From Emiliania huxleyi CCMP1516 (Eukaryota > Haptophyta > Isochrysidales > Noelaerhabdaceae): a stretch of DNA of 64,000 bases. Position 1 is the stretch's first letter, and each line of letters opens with the position of its first letter. The notes under the pieces are model-generated. The model saw only the letters and a list, made by a program, of their open reading frames with translations, was not told where the DNA came from and did no database searches. Positions 1-14,400 of the stretch are shown here, one piece after another. The translations under genes were made by a program, and so were the position numbers. The DNA is taken from assembly GCF_000372725.1 (NCBI RefSeq), contig NW_005196756.1, forward strand, positions 1,348,229-1,412,228, written 5' to 3'.

Positions 1-1
1 G

Positions 2-2310
2 GCGACGCCCGTGTGGCTGCTGACTGCCGGTGGGCAGGCAGCCGCGCCCATCCGCTTGCTCGGCACGTCGCACGCTGGTGTTTCCGCGCTTGCTCGTTGC
101 GCACGGACAGAGGCGCCCTCGGCGTCGTTGGTGTGCTTGGACGTGGACGGCGCGCGGACGTGCTCTTCCTCGGCGACGCTTGTCCACGCCGCGGACTTGG
201 CGGCGCGTCTTGGCGAGCCGGAGGCGGCGCTCGTTGGCAGCACTTTGACAGCGCCGAGGCTGCTGGCTGCGGCGCAGGCATTGGCAGGGCCGATAAGGCT
301 GCACTTCGACGCGCGGGGCGCGTTGACGAATCTGAGGGTGGTCTCACAGCCCGCGGGCGGCTGCGCCGCCGAGCCAGACGGAGTCGAGCTGCACGTGCGT
401 TCGGTGGGCCTCAACTTCCGCGACGTGCTCAACGTGCTCGGCGCGTACCCCGGCGACCCGGGCCCGCCGGGCGGGGACTGCGCTGCGGTGGTGAGCTCCG
501 TTGGCGCAGGCGTGGCGCACCTGCCGGTGGGGGCGCGGGTGCTGGGCCACGGCGTCGCGGCTCTTGCGTCCGTGTCTCGCGCGGACGCGCGGCTCGTGGC
601 GCCGACCGGCGGGGTCCTCTCGGACGACGCCGCGTGCACGCTGCCGACGACGTGGAGCACGGTGCACATGGCGCTGCTGGCGTCGCGGCCGCGCTCGACG
701 GACAGGCTGCTGCTGCACGCTGGCGCGGGCGGCGTGGGCCTGGCGGCGGGCGAGTACGCGCAGTGGCTGCGCTCGCGTCCGAGCACGACGGTGGGCCAGC
801 CGCAGAAGCACCGCTTTCTGCACCACGCGGGCTTCTGCGGCCGCACGCTGAGCTCGCGTGACGGCGGCGCCTTCGCGCTCGGCGCCTCGGCGCAGCTGCG
901 CGGCTCGCGTCTGCGGGGCGTGCTCAACAGTCTGTCGGCGGACTTCATCGCGTGCTCGTTCGCGCTGCTCGGCGAGGACGGCTGCCTGTGCGAGATTGGC
1001 AAGCGCGCGGTGTGGAGCTACGAGCGGCACGAGGCGGCGGCGCACTCGCGGTACGTTGCGATCGCGCTCGACTCGACGATGGAGCAGGTGCCGTGGTGGA
1101 TGTGCCGGACGCTGCGCTTGCTGTCGTCCCGCGCGGAGGCGGACGTGCTGCACGGTCTTCCGCTGCGCGTGTTCGGTCTGGAGCGCGGCGCGCAGGCTGC
1201 TTTCCGCTGGATGCAGGCGGGCTCCAACATCGGCAAGGTCGTGATCCGTGTGCCTGCGGCGGGCGACGCTGCGGTGGAGGGCTCGCACGTCCTGACGGGC
1301 GGGAGCGGCGCGCTTGGCGTCGTGACGGGTGCGTGGCTCTCGGAGAGCGGCGCGGGCGCGTTGGTGGTCGCATCGCGCGGCGGCTCGATCTCAGCGTCGG
1401 CGGGCGCGCGTCTGCGCAGCTCCGGCGTGTGCGAGGTGCGGGCGGCGCGGTGCGACGCGGGCGAGCCGTCCGAGGTGTCTCGCCTCTTTGCTGGCTTGCG
1501 CATCGATGGCGCGCCACCCCTGCGTGGCGTGTGGCACGCGGCGGGCGTGTTGGCAGACGCGCTGCTTGCGTCGCAGAGCGCGGCGTCTCTCCGCCGAGTG
1601 TTCGCCCCAAAGGCGGTGGGCGCGTGGGCGCTCCACCGCGTGTGCGCGCCTTCGCCGGTGGACGCGTGCGTGCTCTTTTCCTCCATTTCGGCGGTGCTCG
1701 GCGGCAGCGGCCAGGCCAACTACGCGGCGGCGAACTGCTGCCTCGACTCGCTGGGCGGCCGGCGGCGGCTGACCGGCTTGCGCGCGGCGAGCGTGCAGTG
1801 GGGCCCGTGGGCCGACTCTGGCATGGCTGCGGGTGATGCCATTCGGTCTCGACTCGAGGTGGCTGGGATGGGCCTGATCGGGTTGGCGCAGGGCGTCGTC
1901 GCCTTCAAGGCGGCGCTGCGGCCGGTCTGCCCGTCGGCGATGTCGCTATTTCCGGTGCGCTGGGGCCAGTACCTCGGCACGCGGGGCGGCGTCGTGCCCG
2001 CCCTGCTGAGCGCCTTTGCGGGGCGGGGCGGGGCCTCGTCCGGCGCGGCGGCGGCGGCGGCGGTGGCGGCGACCTCGACGTCGACAGCCGCGACGGTGAG
2101 CCTGGAGCTGGTGATGCAGCTAGTGAAGCAGACGACGGGCGCCGACGCGAGTGCGGACGTGCCTCTGATGGAGGCGGGGCTCGACTCGCTGGGGTCGGTG
2201 GAGCTCGGCAACCAGCTGAAAGCGCATTCGGGTCAGAGCCTGCCGAGCACGCTCGTCTTTGACTACCCCACCGCGCGCCAGCTGGCGGGCTACTTCGCCG
2301 AGCAGTCCGC
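2..2310 (+). other. PKS module 0 (partial): structural KR - ER - KR - ACP
   Basis: Only the end of this module is in the window; its KS and DH would lie upstream. The structural KR remnant covers about 2-280. ER covers about 288-1255, with VGLNFRDVLNVLG at about 401-440 and the NADPH-binding HAGAGGVGL at about 716-742. KR covers about 1279-1830, with a slightly altered cofactor loop (GGSGALG), the HAAGVLAD motif near 1535 and the catalytic Ser/Tyr/Asn set (FSS, NYAAAN) near 1675-1735. The ACP covers about 2095-2300, with its phosphopantetheine serine codon at 2186-2188. A poly-Ala linker at about 2035-2095 separates KR from ACP and a second one follows the ACP. Confidence 0.9.
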
Positions 2311-5300
2311 CGCTGCGCCGGCGGCGGCGGCGGCGGCGGCGCCGGTAAGCGGTGGACAGCCTGACGTCTGCACCTCGCTCGTCGGGGTAGCAGCAACGCT
2401 ACCTCGAGGCGCAGCGACCATCGAGTCCTTCCGCGACTTCGTTGCCTGTGCCTCAAACGGGATATCGGAGGTGCCGGAAGGTCGTTGGCCGCTGCAAGAT
2501 ATCACGAGCGCTGCAGGGCAAGTGGAGCGGCGCGTTCGCCATGGCGGCTTCTTGCAAAGTGTTGAGCTCTTCGACAACGCGTCATTCGGCGTCTCGCCAG
2601 TTGAGGCGAATGCGATGGATCCTCAGCAGCGGATGCTACTGGAGCTGGCCTACGAATCGTTGCACGGCGCGGGCTGGGACAAGCCAACCTTGGTCGGGCG
2701 CGGGACGGGAATTTTCGTAGCCATTGCCAACAACGACTGGTCGGACATCGTCAAGGCATCCGCGATGATTCGCAGCGTGTACAGCGCGACAGGTGCAAGC
2801 ATGTCTATTGCCTCCGGCCGCATCTCATTCGTGCTCGGGCTCCAAGGCCCATGCGTGTCGTACGACACGGCCTGTTCGGCTGCGTTGGCTGCCAATCACG
2901 CTGCGCTGCGCGCGCTCCAGTTTGAGGAGTGTGAAGAGGGACTCGTCTCGGGCGTGAGCTTGATGCTCATGCCAGCAACATCGTGGAGCTTTGCGATGGC
3001 GGGCATGACATCCCCCAACGGACGCTGCCACACGTTCGATCGCCGTGCGGACGGCTACGCCCGTGCGGAAGCTTGCTGCTCGTTCGCTCTCGCGTCAACG
3101 CCGGTGAATCGATCGTCCCTGTCCGTGATGGGAAGCGCTGTGCGACAGGACGGGAAGAGTGCCAGCCTCACCGCGCCGAACGGCCTGGCTCAGCAGGGGC
3201 TGCTTCTTGCGTCGATGGTCGACGCTGCGGTGTCGCCGTCCATGCTCTCAATGCTTGAGGCGCACGGAACAGGTACCGCCCTTGGGGACCCCATCGAAGT
3301 GCGATCCTTGGCTGTGGCTGTGTTGCGCGCCTGCAGTGGCCCCCTACTTGCACTAGGAAGTGCCAAGGCAAACGTGGGCCATGCCGAGCCAGCAGCCGGC
3401 GCAACGGGACTCGTCAGACTGGTCACAGGGCTTCGCCATCGCGATGCCCCGCCCAACGCTCAGCTGCGCCTCATCAACCCGCACGCCAGCTCAGCCATGG
3501 ATGGCGCTATCGTCGCGTTGCCTGTCCATCTGAGCCAGCCGTCTCCCACTGTCAGTGGCGAGTCGTCGATGATCGGAGGAGTGAGTTCCTTCGGATACAG
3601 CGGCACGATTGCCCACGCCCTGCTCTGCAGCGATCAAGCAACTGCGCCGCTCGAAGCACCTCAAGCGAAGCTGCGCTTCAGCCGAAAGGCCTTCTGCTGG
3701 AAGGGCCGAGCGCCAGTCTCCACGTCCGTACATCTCGGCATCCACACCGACGCGGATTCGACGACTCGCGTGTGGGACCGCAAGATGGGCGCCGCCGAGT
3801 TCAGCTTCCACGGCGGCCACCAGATTGGCTTCGTGCCGCTCGTCGCCGGCACGTCGTACATCGTCCTTGTGCGCGAGGTCATGTCGACCACGCACCCGGG
3901 CAAGCCGTTTCGCATCGACCGGACCGTCTTCCACGGCTTCTGCTTTCTCGACGACGAGCACACGCAGCTTTCACAGAAGCTCACGCTCGACCTCAAGACG
4001 GACCTGCTTAGCATCGCCTCATACACAAACGAGAACCCGGCCGAGACGGTGCATGCCGAGATGCGTTGCCGCCCGATGGAGTTGCGGCCAGAGCACAGGG
4101 TCAAGCTCGATGTGGAGGGCGCCATCGCGCGCGCGACCAACGTCACGTACAAGGACGAGTTTTACGCCACCATCGGCAACAATTACCAGGGCGAGTTCAA
4201 GACGGTCGAGCAGGCATGGACCCGTCGCGGTTTCGATTCGGTCCACGGCCGTCCTCATTTAGAGGCACTGCCGTGCTGCTACGCCTATGTCGGCGGCGGT
4301 GCCGGCGGTCAGGACACGCGGCTGGCGCCGCGCCCAACCGACGGTCCCGAGGTCGTAGCACGCATCGAGTTCGGGCATACCAACACGGACCCGTGCCTGC
4401 GCGGCGGTGCGTGGCTCGACGCGACCAACCAGCCGGGCGCGCTGATGTCGCAGCTCGACGTCGACGCAAAGGCGTGCTGGCCAAAGGACCTGCTGGGCCG
4501 GCCTTACTTTGCGGCGGCGATCAAATCGTACGAGGTACTCGACACCGACCTCAAGCAGACGGCGACGATGTGGGGACACCATTTCACGCCTACCGAGATC
4601 GACGGCCAGCCTGTCGACTCGCTCGCAAACATCTACAACAGCAGCAAGAAGCTCGTCGTGCAGATCCACAACGGCGAGATGGGCACCCTCGTGCCCGGCT
4701 TGCTCGAGGCAAGCCGAGGGCGGCGTCACATGTACGAGTGCGAATGGACGCCCGTCCCCGCAGAGGAGGGCGTAAGCTCCTCTCAGTCTTGGCTCTGGCT
4801 CGGAGATGACGCCTTGGCCAATGCCGCTGGCGCTTGCACTCTGACTGCAGCACGGCGGTGGAGCGAGTCTCTCCGCAGCCCGGTCGCATCAGGCCTCGCA
4901 GTCTCGGCCACAACAGGAGGTTCGAGGCGCCGAGCAAACCTCTTGCTTCTCGAGGCCGCGGCGTGCGTTCTCGCCAACGAGATGGTAGTCGACGCCAAGC
5001 CTCCTCTCACTTGGGTGATCTCCTACCTTCCTGATCTCCGCGGGCTTACCCGCTCGGCTCGAGGCGAAGCGCGCAGCCTCCCGCTACGACATCTGGGTCT
5101 TGATTCGCGCCTCGATGTCGCGTCTCCGGACAGCGCCGCGCTGGCCGTCCAATCGGTCGTTTGCTCCACGGCCGACGGTGACGAGCCCGAGCTGCGGGTG
5201 ACTCGCGGTACAGCCACGGCGCCGCGTCTCGTCGCTGTCTCTGTAAACGCGCTCAAGAACCCCAACACAAGGCGCTCGCGCCACATGGGCGCGCTTCAGC

Positions 5301-8300
5301 TCATCACGGGCGGGACCGGCGGCCTTGGCCTCATTGCCGCTGAGTGGCTCGCCCTCAACGGCTCGACTGGCCTTGTGCTGGTCTCGCGCGGCGGCAAGGT
5401 GTCCACGTCGTCGGCCAAGCTCCTCGTTGCAAACCAGAGCACCCGCTTTTACGCCGCCGCGTGCGACGCGGCCGAGGCGACAGACTTGCAGCACACCATC
5501 GCGGGCGTGGTCGCTGGCAGCAGGCCACGCCTCCGCGGTGTGTGGCATGCCGCCGGGGTGCTTTCGGATGGGCTGCTCACCGCTATGTCGGCAGCGTCGC
5601 TCAAGCGCGTCTACTCGCCAAAGGCCCACGCCGGCTGGAGCCTGCAGCAGGCTTGCGCCACGTCGCCGCTCGACGCGATGGTGCTCTTCTCCTCCGTCGC
5701 CGCCATGATGGGCTCGGCTGGCCAAAGCAACTACGCGGCGGCCAACAGCTGCCTTGACGCTATGGCCGCCGACCGCCGCTCAAACGGCCAGGCCGCTTCC
5801 TCGGTGCAGTGGGGGCCATGGGCGGACGTTGGTATGGCGGCCGGCGGCGGTGTCAACGCGCGCCTGCAAGCGATGGGCATCGGGCTCATTTCAATTGGGC
5901 AGGGCGTCACCGCCTTCCGTGCGTCGATGCAGTTCCGCGCGCCAGCAACGTTTTCGCTTTACGTTGTCCGATGGGGCCAGTTTCTTGGCCTGTTGCCAGA
6001 GGTGCCGGCCATGCTCGCTGGTCTCCTGCCGAAGATGTCGACCGTGCGGATGGTCTCCGGCGGCGGCGGTGGTAGCGGCGGCTTGAGCGTCAACGCGGTT
6101 TCGCTGACGCAGATCCAAGACATCCTGAAGAACACGACGGGCGGCGAAGTCGACCCCGACGCGCCGCTGATGGAGGCCGGCCTCGACTCGCTCGGCGCGG
6201 TCGAGCTGCGCAACCAGCTGCAGGCGGCGGCAGGTGAGGGCGTACAGCTCCCGGGCACGCTAATCTTTGACGCGCCGACCGCACGCGCCCTCTCGAGCTA
6301 CTTCAAGGAGCTCGCCGAGGAAGAGTCGGCTGACGCCGGCGTGGGCGGCATCGAGATCTCCGCCTCGTCGGCGCACGCGCTGACAGGGACGAGCATCCGG
6401 CTGCCGGCGCACGTCAATACGCTCGCGCGCCTCTCGAAGATGCTCATCAACGGCCTCGACGTGTGCGGCGAGGTGCCCCTCACGCGCTGGGACGTCGAGG
6501 AGGCGGTTGCCGGCGCCGCCGCCGACGGTATCTCCGAGGTTGTGCAGAAGCGGATGCGGCACGGCGCCTTCATCGACCACGCCGACCTCTTCGACGCGAA
6601 CTTCTTCGCCGTCTCGCCCGCCGAGACGATGGCGATGGACCCGCAGCAGCGCTGCTGCCTCGAGCACGGCTACGAGGCGCTGCACGCCGCCGGGATCGGC
6701 AAGTCGGAGCTGAACGGCGCCGACGTCGGCGTCTACCTGGGCTTCTCGTGCCAGGACTTTGCCACGGTGCTGCAGGGCACCGCCGTCAAAACCTCCGTCT
6801 ACTCGGCGACCGGCTCCTCGCAGTCGATCGCGTCGGGCCGCCTCTCCTTCGCGCTCGGCCTGCAGGGGCCGTGCACGCTCATCGACACCGCCTGCTCTGC
6901 CGGCCTGACCGCCACGTCCATCGCATGCGGCGCGCTCACCCTCGGCGAGTGCCCCTTCGCGGTCGTGCTCGCCGTCAACATCATGATGGTGACCGACGTG
7001 CATCGTGCCTTTGGCCTCGCCGGCATGACCTCGCCGCGCGGCCGCTGCCACACCTGGGACGCGGGTGCCGATGGCTACTGCCGCTCGGACAACTGCGGCG
7101 GCGCCGTCATCATGCGCGGCAGGGAGGACGAGACGCCGGCGATCGCGCTGCCTGGCACGGCGGTGCGGTGCGACGGCAAGTCGGCCTCGCTCACCGCGCC
7201 CAACGGGCAGGCGCAGAAGAAGGTGATCCAGGCGGCGATGGGCATTGCGGGCGTGCGCGGCAACGAGGTGCAAACCTCGCAGGCGCACGGCACCGGCACC
7301 GCGCTCGGCGACCCGATCGAGATTGGCTCGACGGTGGGCGCCGCGTTCAAGCACCACAAGGACGCTGGCTACGCGGCGAGCTTCACCTCGGTTAAGGCCA
7401 ACGCGGGCCACGCCGAGCCGGGCGCCGGCTTCGGCGGCATGGTCTGCCTGCTGATGGCCGTCCGCGACAAGATGGTCGCGCCAAACATCCAGCTGCGCGC
7501 GATGAACCCGCACGTCTCGCAGGCGCTCGGTGGCATCAACGCAAACATCGGCACGCAGACGGGGCCGGTGCTGATGGACCCCAAGCTGGGCGCGATGTGC
7601 GGCGGCGTCTCCTCGTTTGGCTACTCGGGCACCATCTGCCACGCCATCGTACGTGTGGCGCACTCGGAGCTCGCGAAGCTCTCGCCGCCAGCCGAGAAGC
7701 TCGTCTACCGGCGGCTTGTCTTTGCGTGGCGCGAGGACGTCAACGTGCTGCTTCAGCAGCGGCTCAGGTCGTCCGACGGCGCCGTCGAGGACACCTTCTT
7801 CTCGCCCGCACGAGGCCCCTTTGTCAAGCTTGTGTGCGACCACCAGGTGAAGGGCCACATCGTATTCCCGGGCGCCGGCTACCTCGAGATGGCGCGCGCG
7901 GCCTGCTGCGCCGTCAACAAGGCCAAGGGGGCGGTGCTCAAGCGCGCCTACTTCCTGCAGCCGCTCATGCTCGACGCGACCGACTGCCTGGTGGTCACGT
8001 GTGACGTGGACGCGGGCGGCGAGCGCTTCGAGATCTCCTCCAAGATGGAGGGTGGCGACAAGTTGGTGCACTGCGCTGGCGGCATGGGTGCGATGGTGGG
8101 CAAGGCGCCGCTTGGCCCGCAGCCCGCCGCCGTGCGCGAGCTCACCGGCACCTCGGCCGCGCTCGAGCACACCGCGCTGTACACGGCGCTGCGCGAGGGC
8201 GGACTCGAGTACGGGCCCGAGTTTCGCATGCTGGCGCGCGTCTACGCCTACAAGGAGGGCGGCCTCGCGATGGCGCACCTCTCGCGCCGACGGCACCGGC

Positions 8301-11300
8301 ACGGCACGAAGGTGCATCCGGCCGACCTCGACGGCGCGATCCAGCTCACGTCGACGCTGGTGGACACCTCCTCCGGCGAGACGCGCCTCCCCTTCATGGT
8401 GGCGGAGGCCGCCCTCACCTCCGCCGCGGGCTGGATGTGCGCCGCGGTGCAGCGCGAGAGCGGCGATGAGACCACGGTCATGATGAGCGGCCCCGCGGGT
8501 AAGGAGGCGATGGCGAAGCTGTCGGGTTTCGAGAGCCGCGTGCTCAAGGCGTTGACGGCGCCGGAGGTTGCCAGGGAGTTGCACATGTACGTCACGCAGT
8601 GGGAGGCGCTAAACGCGCCCGCCGCGGGCACGGAGGCCTTCTCGCCGGCGCTGATGCTCGGCGGCACTACCGTGGCGCGTCTGGCGGCGGGCAGCATCGG
8701 CCTCGTCCCGCCCTCGGCACCGAGCAGCGTGCTCTTCTCGCTCACGATGGAGAGCGGCGGCGTCTCGCCTGCGATGCTGCCTGGCATCGAGGCCGCCTTC
8801 GACCTCGTCCGGCAGCAGCTGCACGGCAAGCCGGCGCCGACCTGGCTGCTCACGTCTGGGGCGCAGGCCTCGAGCCACGGCAGCTCGGCGCGCCCGTCCT
8901 TCGCCGGCGTGATGGGCCTCGCGCGCTCGGCGCGGCAAGAGTCACCGGCCGCCAAGCTGTCGTGCCTTGACGTGTCTGCTTTGACAAACGTGCTGCTCAC
9001 TGCGGCGCGGTCGGCGCTCAAGGACGGCCAGCACTCCGAGCCCGAGATGTCCGTCAATGACGGCGTCCGCCGCGTCCCGCGCCTTGCGCCGGCGGCGCAG
9101 GCGCTGGGCGGCCCGATCAAGCTGCACTTCGACGCACGCGGCGCGATTAGCAACCTGCGCGTCGTGAGCCAAGTTGATGACAACGCGGCGATGGCGGCAG
9201 GAGAGGCGAACCTGCGCGTGCGCGCGGTCGGCCTCAACTTCCGCGACGTGCTCAACGTGCTCGGTGCCTACCCCGGCGACCCAGGCCCGCCGGGCGGCGA
9301 CTGTGCAGCCGTGGTGTCCGCCGTTGGCTCAGGCATCTCGCACCTCAAGGTTGGCGACGCGGCGCTCGGCCACGGCCTGGCTGCGCTCGCCTCCCTGTCC
9401 AAGAGCGACGGCCGCCTGCTGGCGGCGATCGACAAGTCGCTCTCGTTCGAGCAGGCCTGCACGCTGCCGACGGCGTGGTGCACGGTGCACATGTCGCTGC
9501 TCGCGGCCCGGCCGGCGGCTGGCCACGACGTGCTTCTGCACGCTGGCGCGGGCGGCGTCGGCCTGACCTCGCAAGAGTACTGCCACTTCATCGGCAACCG
9601 CGCGATGGCGAACGTCGGCCGGCCGTACAAGCACTTCTACCTGCACAAGATGGGCCTCGCCGGCCGCACGCTCAGCTCGCGCGACGGCGGCGCCTTTGCG
9701 CTGGGCGCGTCGAAGCTGCTTCGCTCCGGCCGGCTGCGCTTCTCGCTCAACAGCCTGTCGGCGGACTTCATCGCGTGCACCTTCGCGCTGCTGCGGCAGG
9801 ACGGCAATCTCTGCGAGATCGGCAAGCGGGCGGTGTGGAGCTACGAGCGGCACGAGGCGGCGTGCTGCAACCACTTCACGATGATCGCGCTCGACTCGAC
9901 GATCGACCAGACGCCGTGGTGGATGTGCGGCACGCTGCGGACGCTGTCTGCGCGCGCGGATGCGTTCGTGCTCCACGGCTTGCCCATGGAGCTCTTCGAC
10001 CTCGAGAAGAACGTCCTGGCCGCCTTCCGCACGCTGCAGGGCGGCGCCAACACCGGCAAGGTGGTGGTGCGCATCCCGAAGACGGCCCCGACGCCGCCGC
10101 GCGGGACCCACCTGCTGTCTGGCGGCACGGGCGGCCTCGGCCTCGTCACGGGCAAGTGGCTCGGCGAGGGCGGCGCCTCCTCGGTGGTGCTCGCGGCCCG
10201 CGGCGGCAAGGTCGCCCCCGCGGACGGCGAGAAGCTCAGGAAGATCGCCGAGTGCAGCTTCAGCGTGGTCAAGTGCGACGCGGCCGAGCTGACGGACACG
10301 GCTCGCACGGTCGGCGCCATCCTGGCCAAGGGCAGCACGCTGGCGGGCGTGTGGCACGCGGCGGGCGTGCTGTCGGACGGGCTGCTGCGCGGCCAGACGG
10401 CCTCGTCGATCAAGCGCGTGTACGCCCCCAAGGCGTGCGGTGCCTTCTCCTTGCAGCAGGCGTGCGCCACGTCGGCTCTCGACGCGTGCGTCATGTTCTC
10501 GTCCCTGGCGGCGATGATTGGAGGCGGCGGGCAGACCAATTACTCGGCGGCCAACAGCACCCTAGACGCGCTCGGGGCCTGCCGCCGCAAGCGCAGCCAG
10601 GCGGCGGCCAGCATCCAGTGGGGCCCGTGGGCGGACATCGGCATGGCGGCGGACCCGTCGGTGAACGCGCGGCTGCAGGCCGGCGGCGTTGGCCTCGTCA
10701 CCATGAAGGAGGGCGTCGCCGCCTTCAGCGCGTCGCTGACTCCGCGCGGCCCTGCAGTCCTCGGCACGACCGTGCTCAAGTGGTCCAAGTTCCTCTCGAC
10801 GATGCCGGAGGTGCCGCCGCTGATGTCGGCCTTTGCCTCTCACAAGAAGGCCACCGGCGCGGCGGTCGCGGCCAGCACGGAGAAGAAGGCGGTGGGCATG
10901 GACTTCATCGTCGAGGCCGTTCGCCAGACAACGGGCGGCAAGGTCGACCCCGACGCGCCGCTGATGGAGGCTGGCCTCGACTCGCTCGGCGCGGTCGAGC
11001 TGGGCAACCAGCTGCAGGCGCAGTCGGGCATGACGCTGCCGTCGACGCTCATCTTCGACTACCCGACGGCGCGCCAGCTGGCGAGCTACTTCGAGAGCAC
11101 TGCCACGCCCGCGGGCAGCAATAAGGCGGCTCCCGCCGCCACCGCCGGCGGCGCCGACAGCCCGACCAAGAAGATGTCGTCGAGCGTGGTCCGCATCGGC
11201 GGCATGTCTGCGCTTGGGCCCAAGGGAGTGGTGACGCTTATCGAGCTGACCGGCATGGCAAACTGCGGCACGCCCGTCACCGAGGAGGTGCCCCACTCGC

Positions 11301-11431
11301 GCTGGTCGCTCGCCCCGCTCCCCGCTGACGCCGACGACCTCTCGCGCCGCGTGCGGCATGGCAGCTGGCTGCGTGACGCCGACTTTTTTGACAACATGTT
11401 CTTCGCCGTCTCGCCCGCCGAGGCGGCGGCG

Positions 11432-11462
<31 letters not shown>

Positions 11463-14400
11463 GCGGCTACGAGGCGCTGCACGCCGCGTCGCTCGAGAAG
11501 GCGGCCATCATGGGCTGCGTCGTTGGTGTGTTCGTCGGCATCGCAAACGCCGACTACGGCGACCTCGTCAAGATGTCGCCCATTGGCCGCTCCGTGTACT
11601 CCGCCACCGGCAGCAGTCACTCCGTCGCCGCGGGCCGTGTCTCGTTTGCACTCGGGCTGCAGGGACCCTGTGCCGCCTATGACACCGCCTGCTCGGCGGC
11701 GCTGGTGGCCAACCACGCCGGCATGCGTGCGCTGCAAATGAACGAGTGCGTCACCGGCCTCGTCTCGGGCGTGAGTATTATGCTCCTGCCCGGGGTCCAC
11801 ATCTCATTCGGCACGGCGGGCATGACCTCGCCCAACGGAAAATGCCACACCTTCGACAAGCGCGCCGACGGCTACTGCCGCGGCGAGGCATGCGGCTCGG
11901 TCGCCCTGAGGACCACGGCGACGAAGGGGGTGGTCACGCTGCCTCTCTTGGGCAGCTGTGTGCGGCAGGATGGCAAGTCGGCCTCGCTCACCGCGCCGAG
12001 CGGCATCGCCCAAGTCGGACTCCTGCAGGCCGCGCTTGCGGACGCAGCCACCATGGCGGAGGAGGTGGGCACCGCGGAGGCGCACGGGACCGGCACCGGG
12101 CTCGGCGACCCGATCGAGGTGCGCTCGCTCGCGAGCGTCGTGCTGTCGTCGGGCGACCTGTCCGCGCCGCTCGCGCTCGGCTCGATCAAGGCCAACGTCG
12201 GGCACGCCGAGCCGGCCGCCGGCGCGACCGGGCTGCTGCGCCTCGCCATGGGCATGGCGTCTGGTACGGCGCCGCCCAACGCAAACCTGCGCGTCATCAA
12301 CCCGCACGTGGACAGCGCGCTGGAGGGCATGCCGTGCGCTCTACCGACGCAGCTCGCGCCGCTGCCCTCGCTGCCCTCGATCACGGACGGTTGCGCCGTC
12401 GGCGGCGTGTCCTCCTATGGCTATGCGGGCACGATCGCGCACTGCCTCATCGAGGCTGAGCCGAACCTGCAGCAGAACATGCCGTTCAAGCCGTCCACGC
12501 TCACGTACCAGCGCAAGAGCTACATGTGGCGCGACACGCGCAACCCGCTCATCCAGGCACGTAGGGCTCCGCCCGACGAGGACACCTTCACCTCGCCGGC
12601 ACACGGCGCCCTGGTCTCCCTGGTCGCGGATCACGTCGTCGCGGGCCACATCGTGTTCCCGGGCGCCGGCTACCTCGAGATGGCGCGCGCGGCGTACTGC
12701 GCCGTCGCGCAGAGCAAGGGCACCACGCTGAAGAAGACCTACTTCCTGCAGCCGCTCATGCTCGACGCGACCGCGGGCGTCATGGTCTCTGTGTCGGTCG
12801 ACACGGGCGCCGGCCGCTTCGTGGTGAGCTCCGCAGGCGAGGACGACCAGAAGATGACGCACTGCGAGGGTGGCGCGGCCGCCCTCACGGCTGGGTCAAG
12901 TCACGGGCCCGCGCCGAGCCTGATCCGTGACGCGGCCACCTCGCGCGCCCTCCCGGCCCCGGAGCTGTACTCGGCGCTGCGGACCGTCGGGCTCGAGTAC
13001 GGCCCCACCTTTCAGCCGCTCGTCGCGACGTACAGCTCACAGGACGCGGGCGTCGCCTTCGCCACCATGCGCAAGCGCACGCGCCTCGAGGGGACCCAGG
13101 TGCACCCGGCCGACCTCGACGGCGCGCTGCAGCTGTCGGCGCTCCTCTTGCGCTCCAACACAGGTGAGCTGCGGCTGCCCTTCATGGTTGGTGAGGCAGC
13201 GCTGCTGGCGGCATCGGGGCGCCTCGTCGCCGCCGCTGAGCGCGAGGAGTCTGATCGGATGGGCGTGGTGCTCTCGACGATGGGCGAAGACGCGCCCGCC
13301 ATGGCGAAGCTGTCGGGTTTCGAGAGCCGCGTGCTCAAGGCGTTGACGGCGCCGGAGGTTGCCAGGGAGTTGCACATGTACGTCACGCAGTGGGAGGCGC
13401 TAAACGCGCCCGCCGCGGGCACGGAGGCCTTCTCGCCGGCGCTGATGCTCGGCGGCACTACCGTGGCGCGTCTGGCGGCGGGCAGCATCGGCCTCGTCCC
13501 GCCCTCGGCACCGAGCAGCGTGCTCTTCTCGCTCACGATGGAGAGCGGCGGCGTCTCGCCTGCGATGCTGCCTGGCATCGAGGCCGCCTTCGACCTCGTC
13601 CGGCAGCAGCTGCACGGCAAGCCGGCGCCGACCTGGCTGCTCACGTCTGGGGCGCAGGCCTCGAGCCACGGCAGCTCGGCGCGCCCGTCCTTCGCCGGCG
13701 TGATGGGCCTCGCGCGCTCGGCGCGGCAAGAGTCACCGGCCGCCAAGCTGTCGTGCCTTGACGTGTCTGCTTTGACAAACGTGCTGCTCACTGCGGCGCG
13801 GTCGGCGCTCAAGGACGGCCAGCACTCCGAGCCCGAGATGTCCGTCAATGACGGCGTCCGCCGCGTCCCGCGCCTTGCGCCGGCGGCGCAGGCGCTGGGC
13901 GGCCCGATCAAGCTGCACTTCGACGCACGCGGCGCGATTAGCAACCTGCGCGTCGTGAGCCAAGTTGATGACAACGCGGCGATGGCGGCAGGAGAGGCGA
14001 ACCTGCGCGTGCGCGCGGTCGGCCTCAACTTCCGCGACGTGCTCAACGTGCTCGGTGCCTACCCCGGCGACCCAGGCCCGCCGGGCGGCGACTGTGCAGC
14101 CGTGGTGTCCGCCGTTGGCTCAGGCATCTCGCACCTCAAGGTTGGCGACGCGGCGCTCGGCCACGGCCTGGCTGCGCTTGCCTCCCTGTCCAAGAGCGAC
14201 GGCCGCCTGCTGGCGGCGATCGACAAGTCGCTCTCGTTCGAGCAGGCCTGCACGCTGCCGACGGCGTGGTGCACGGTGCACATGTCGCTGCTCGCGGCCC
14301 GGCCGGCGGCTGGCCACGCCGTGCTTCTGCACGCTGGCGCGGGCGGCGTCGGCCTGACCTCGCAAGAGTACTGCCACTTCATCGGCAATCGCGCGATGGC

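Noticed and set aside
11-13. Start codon of the PKS at position 11
   Set aside because: The codon is GTG and the upstream codons continue the conserved structural-KR sequence, so this is an internal position of a longer gene.
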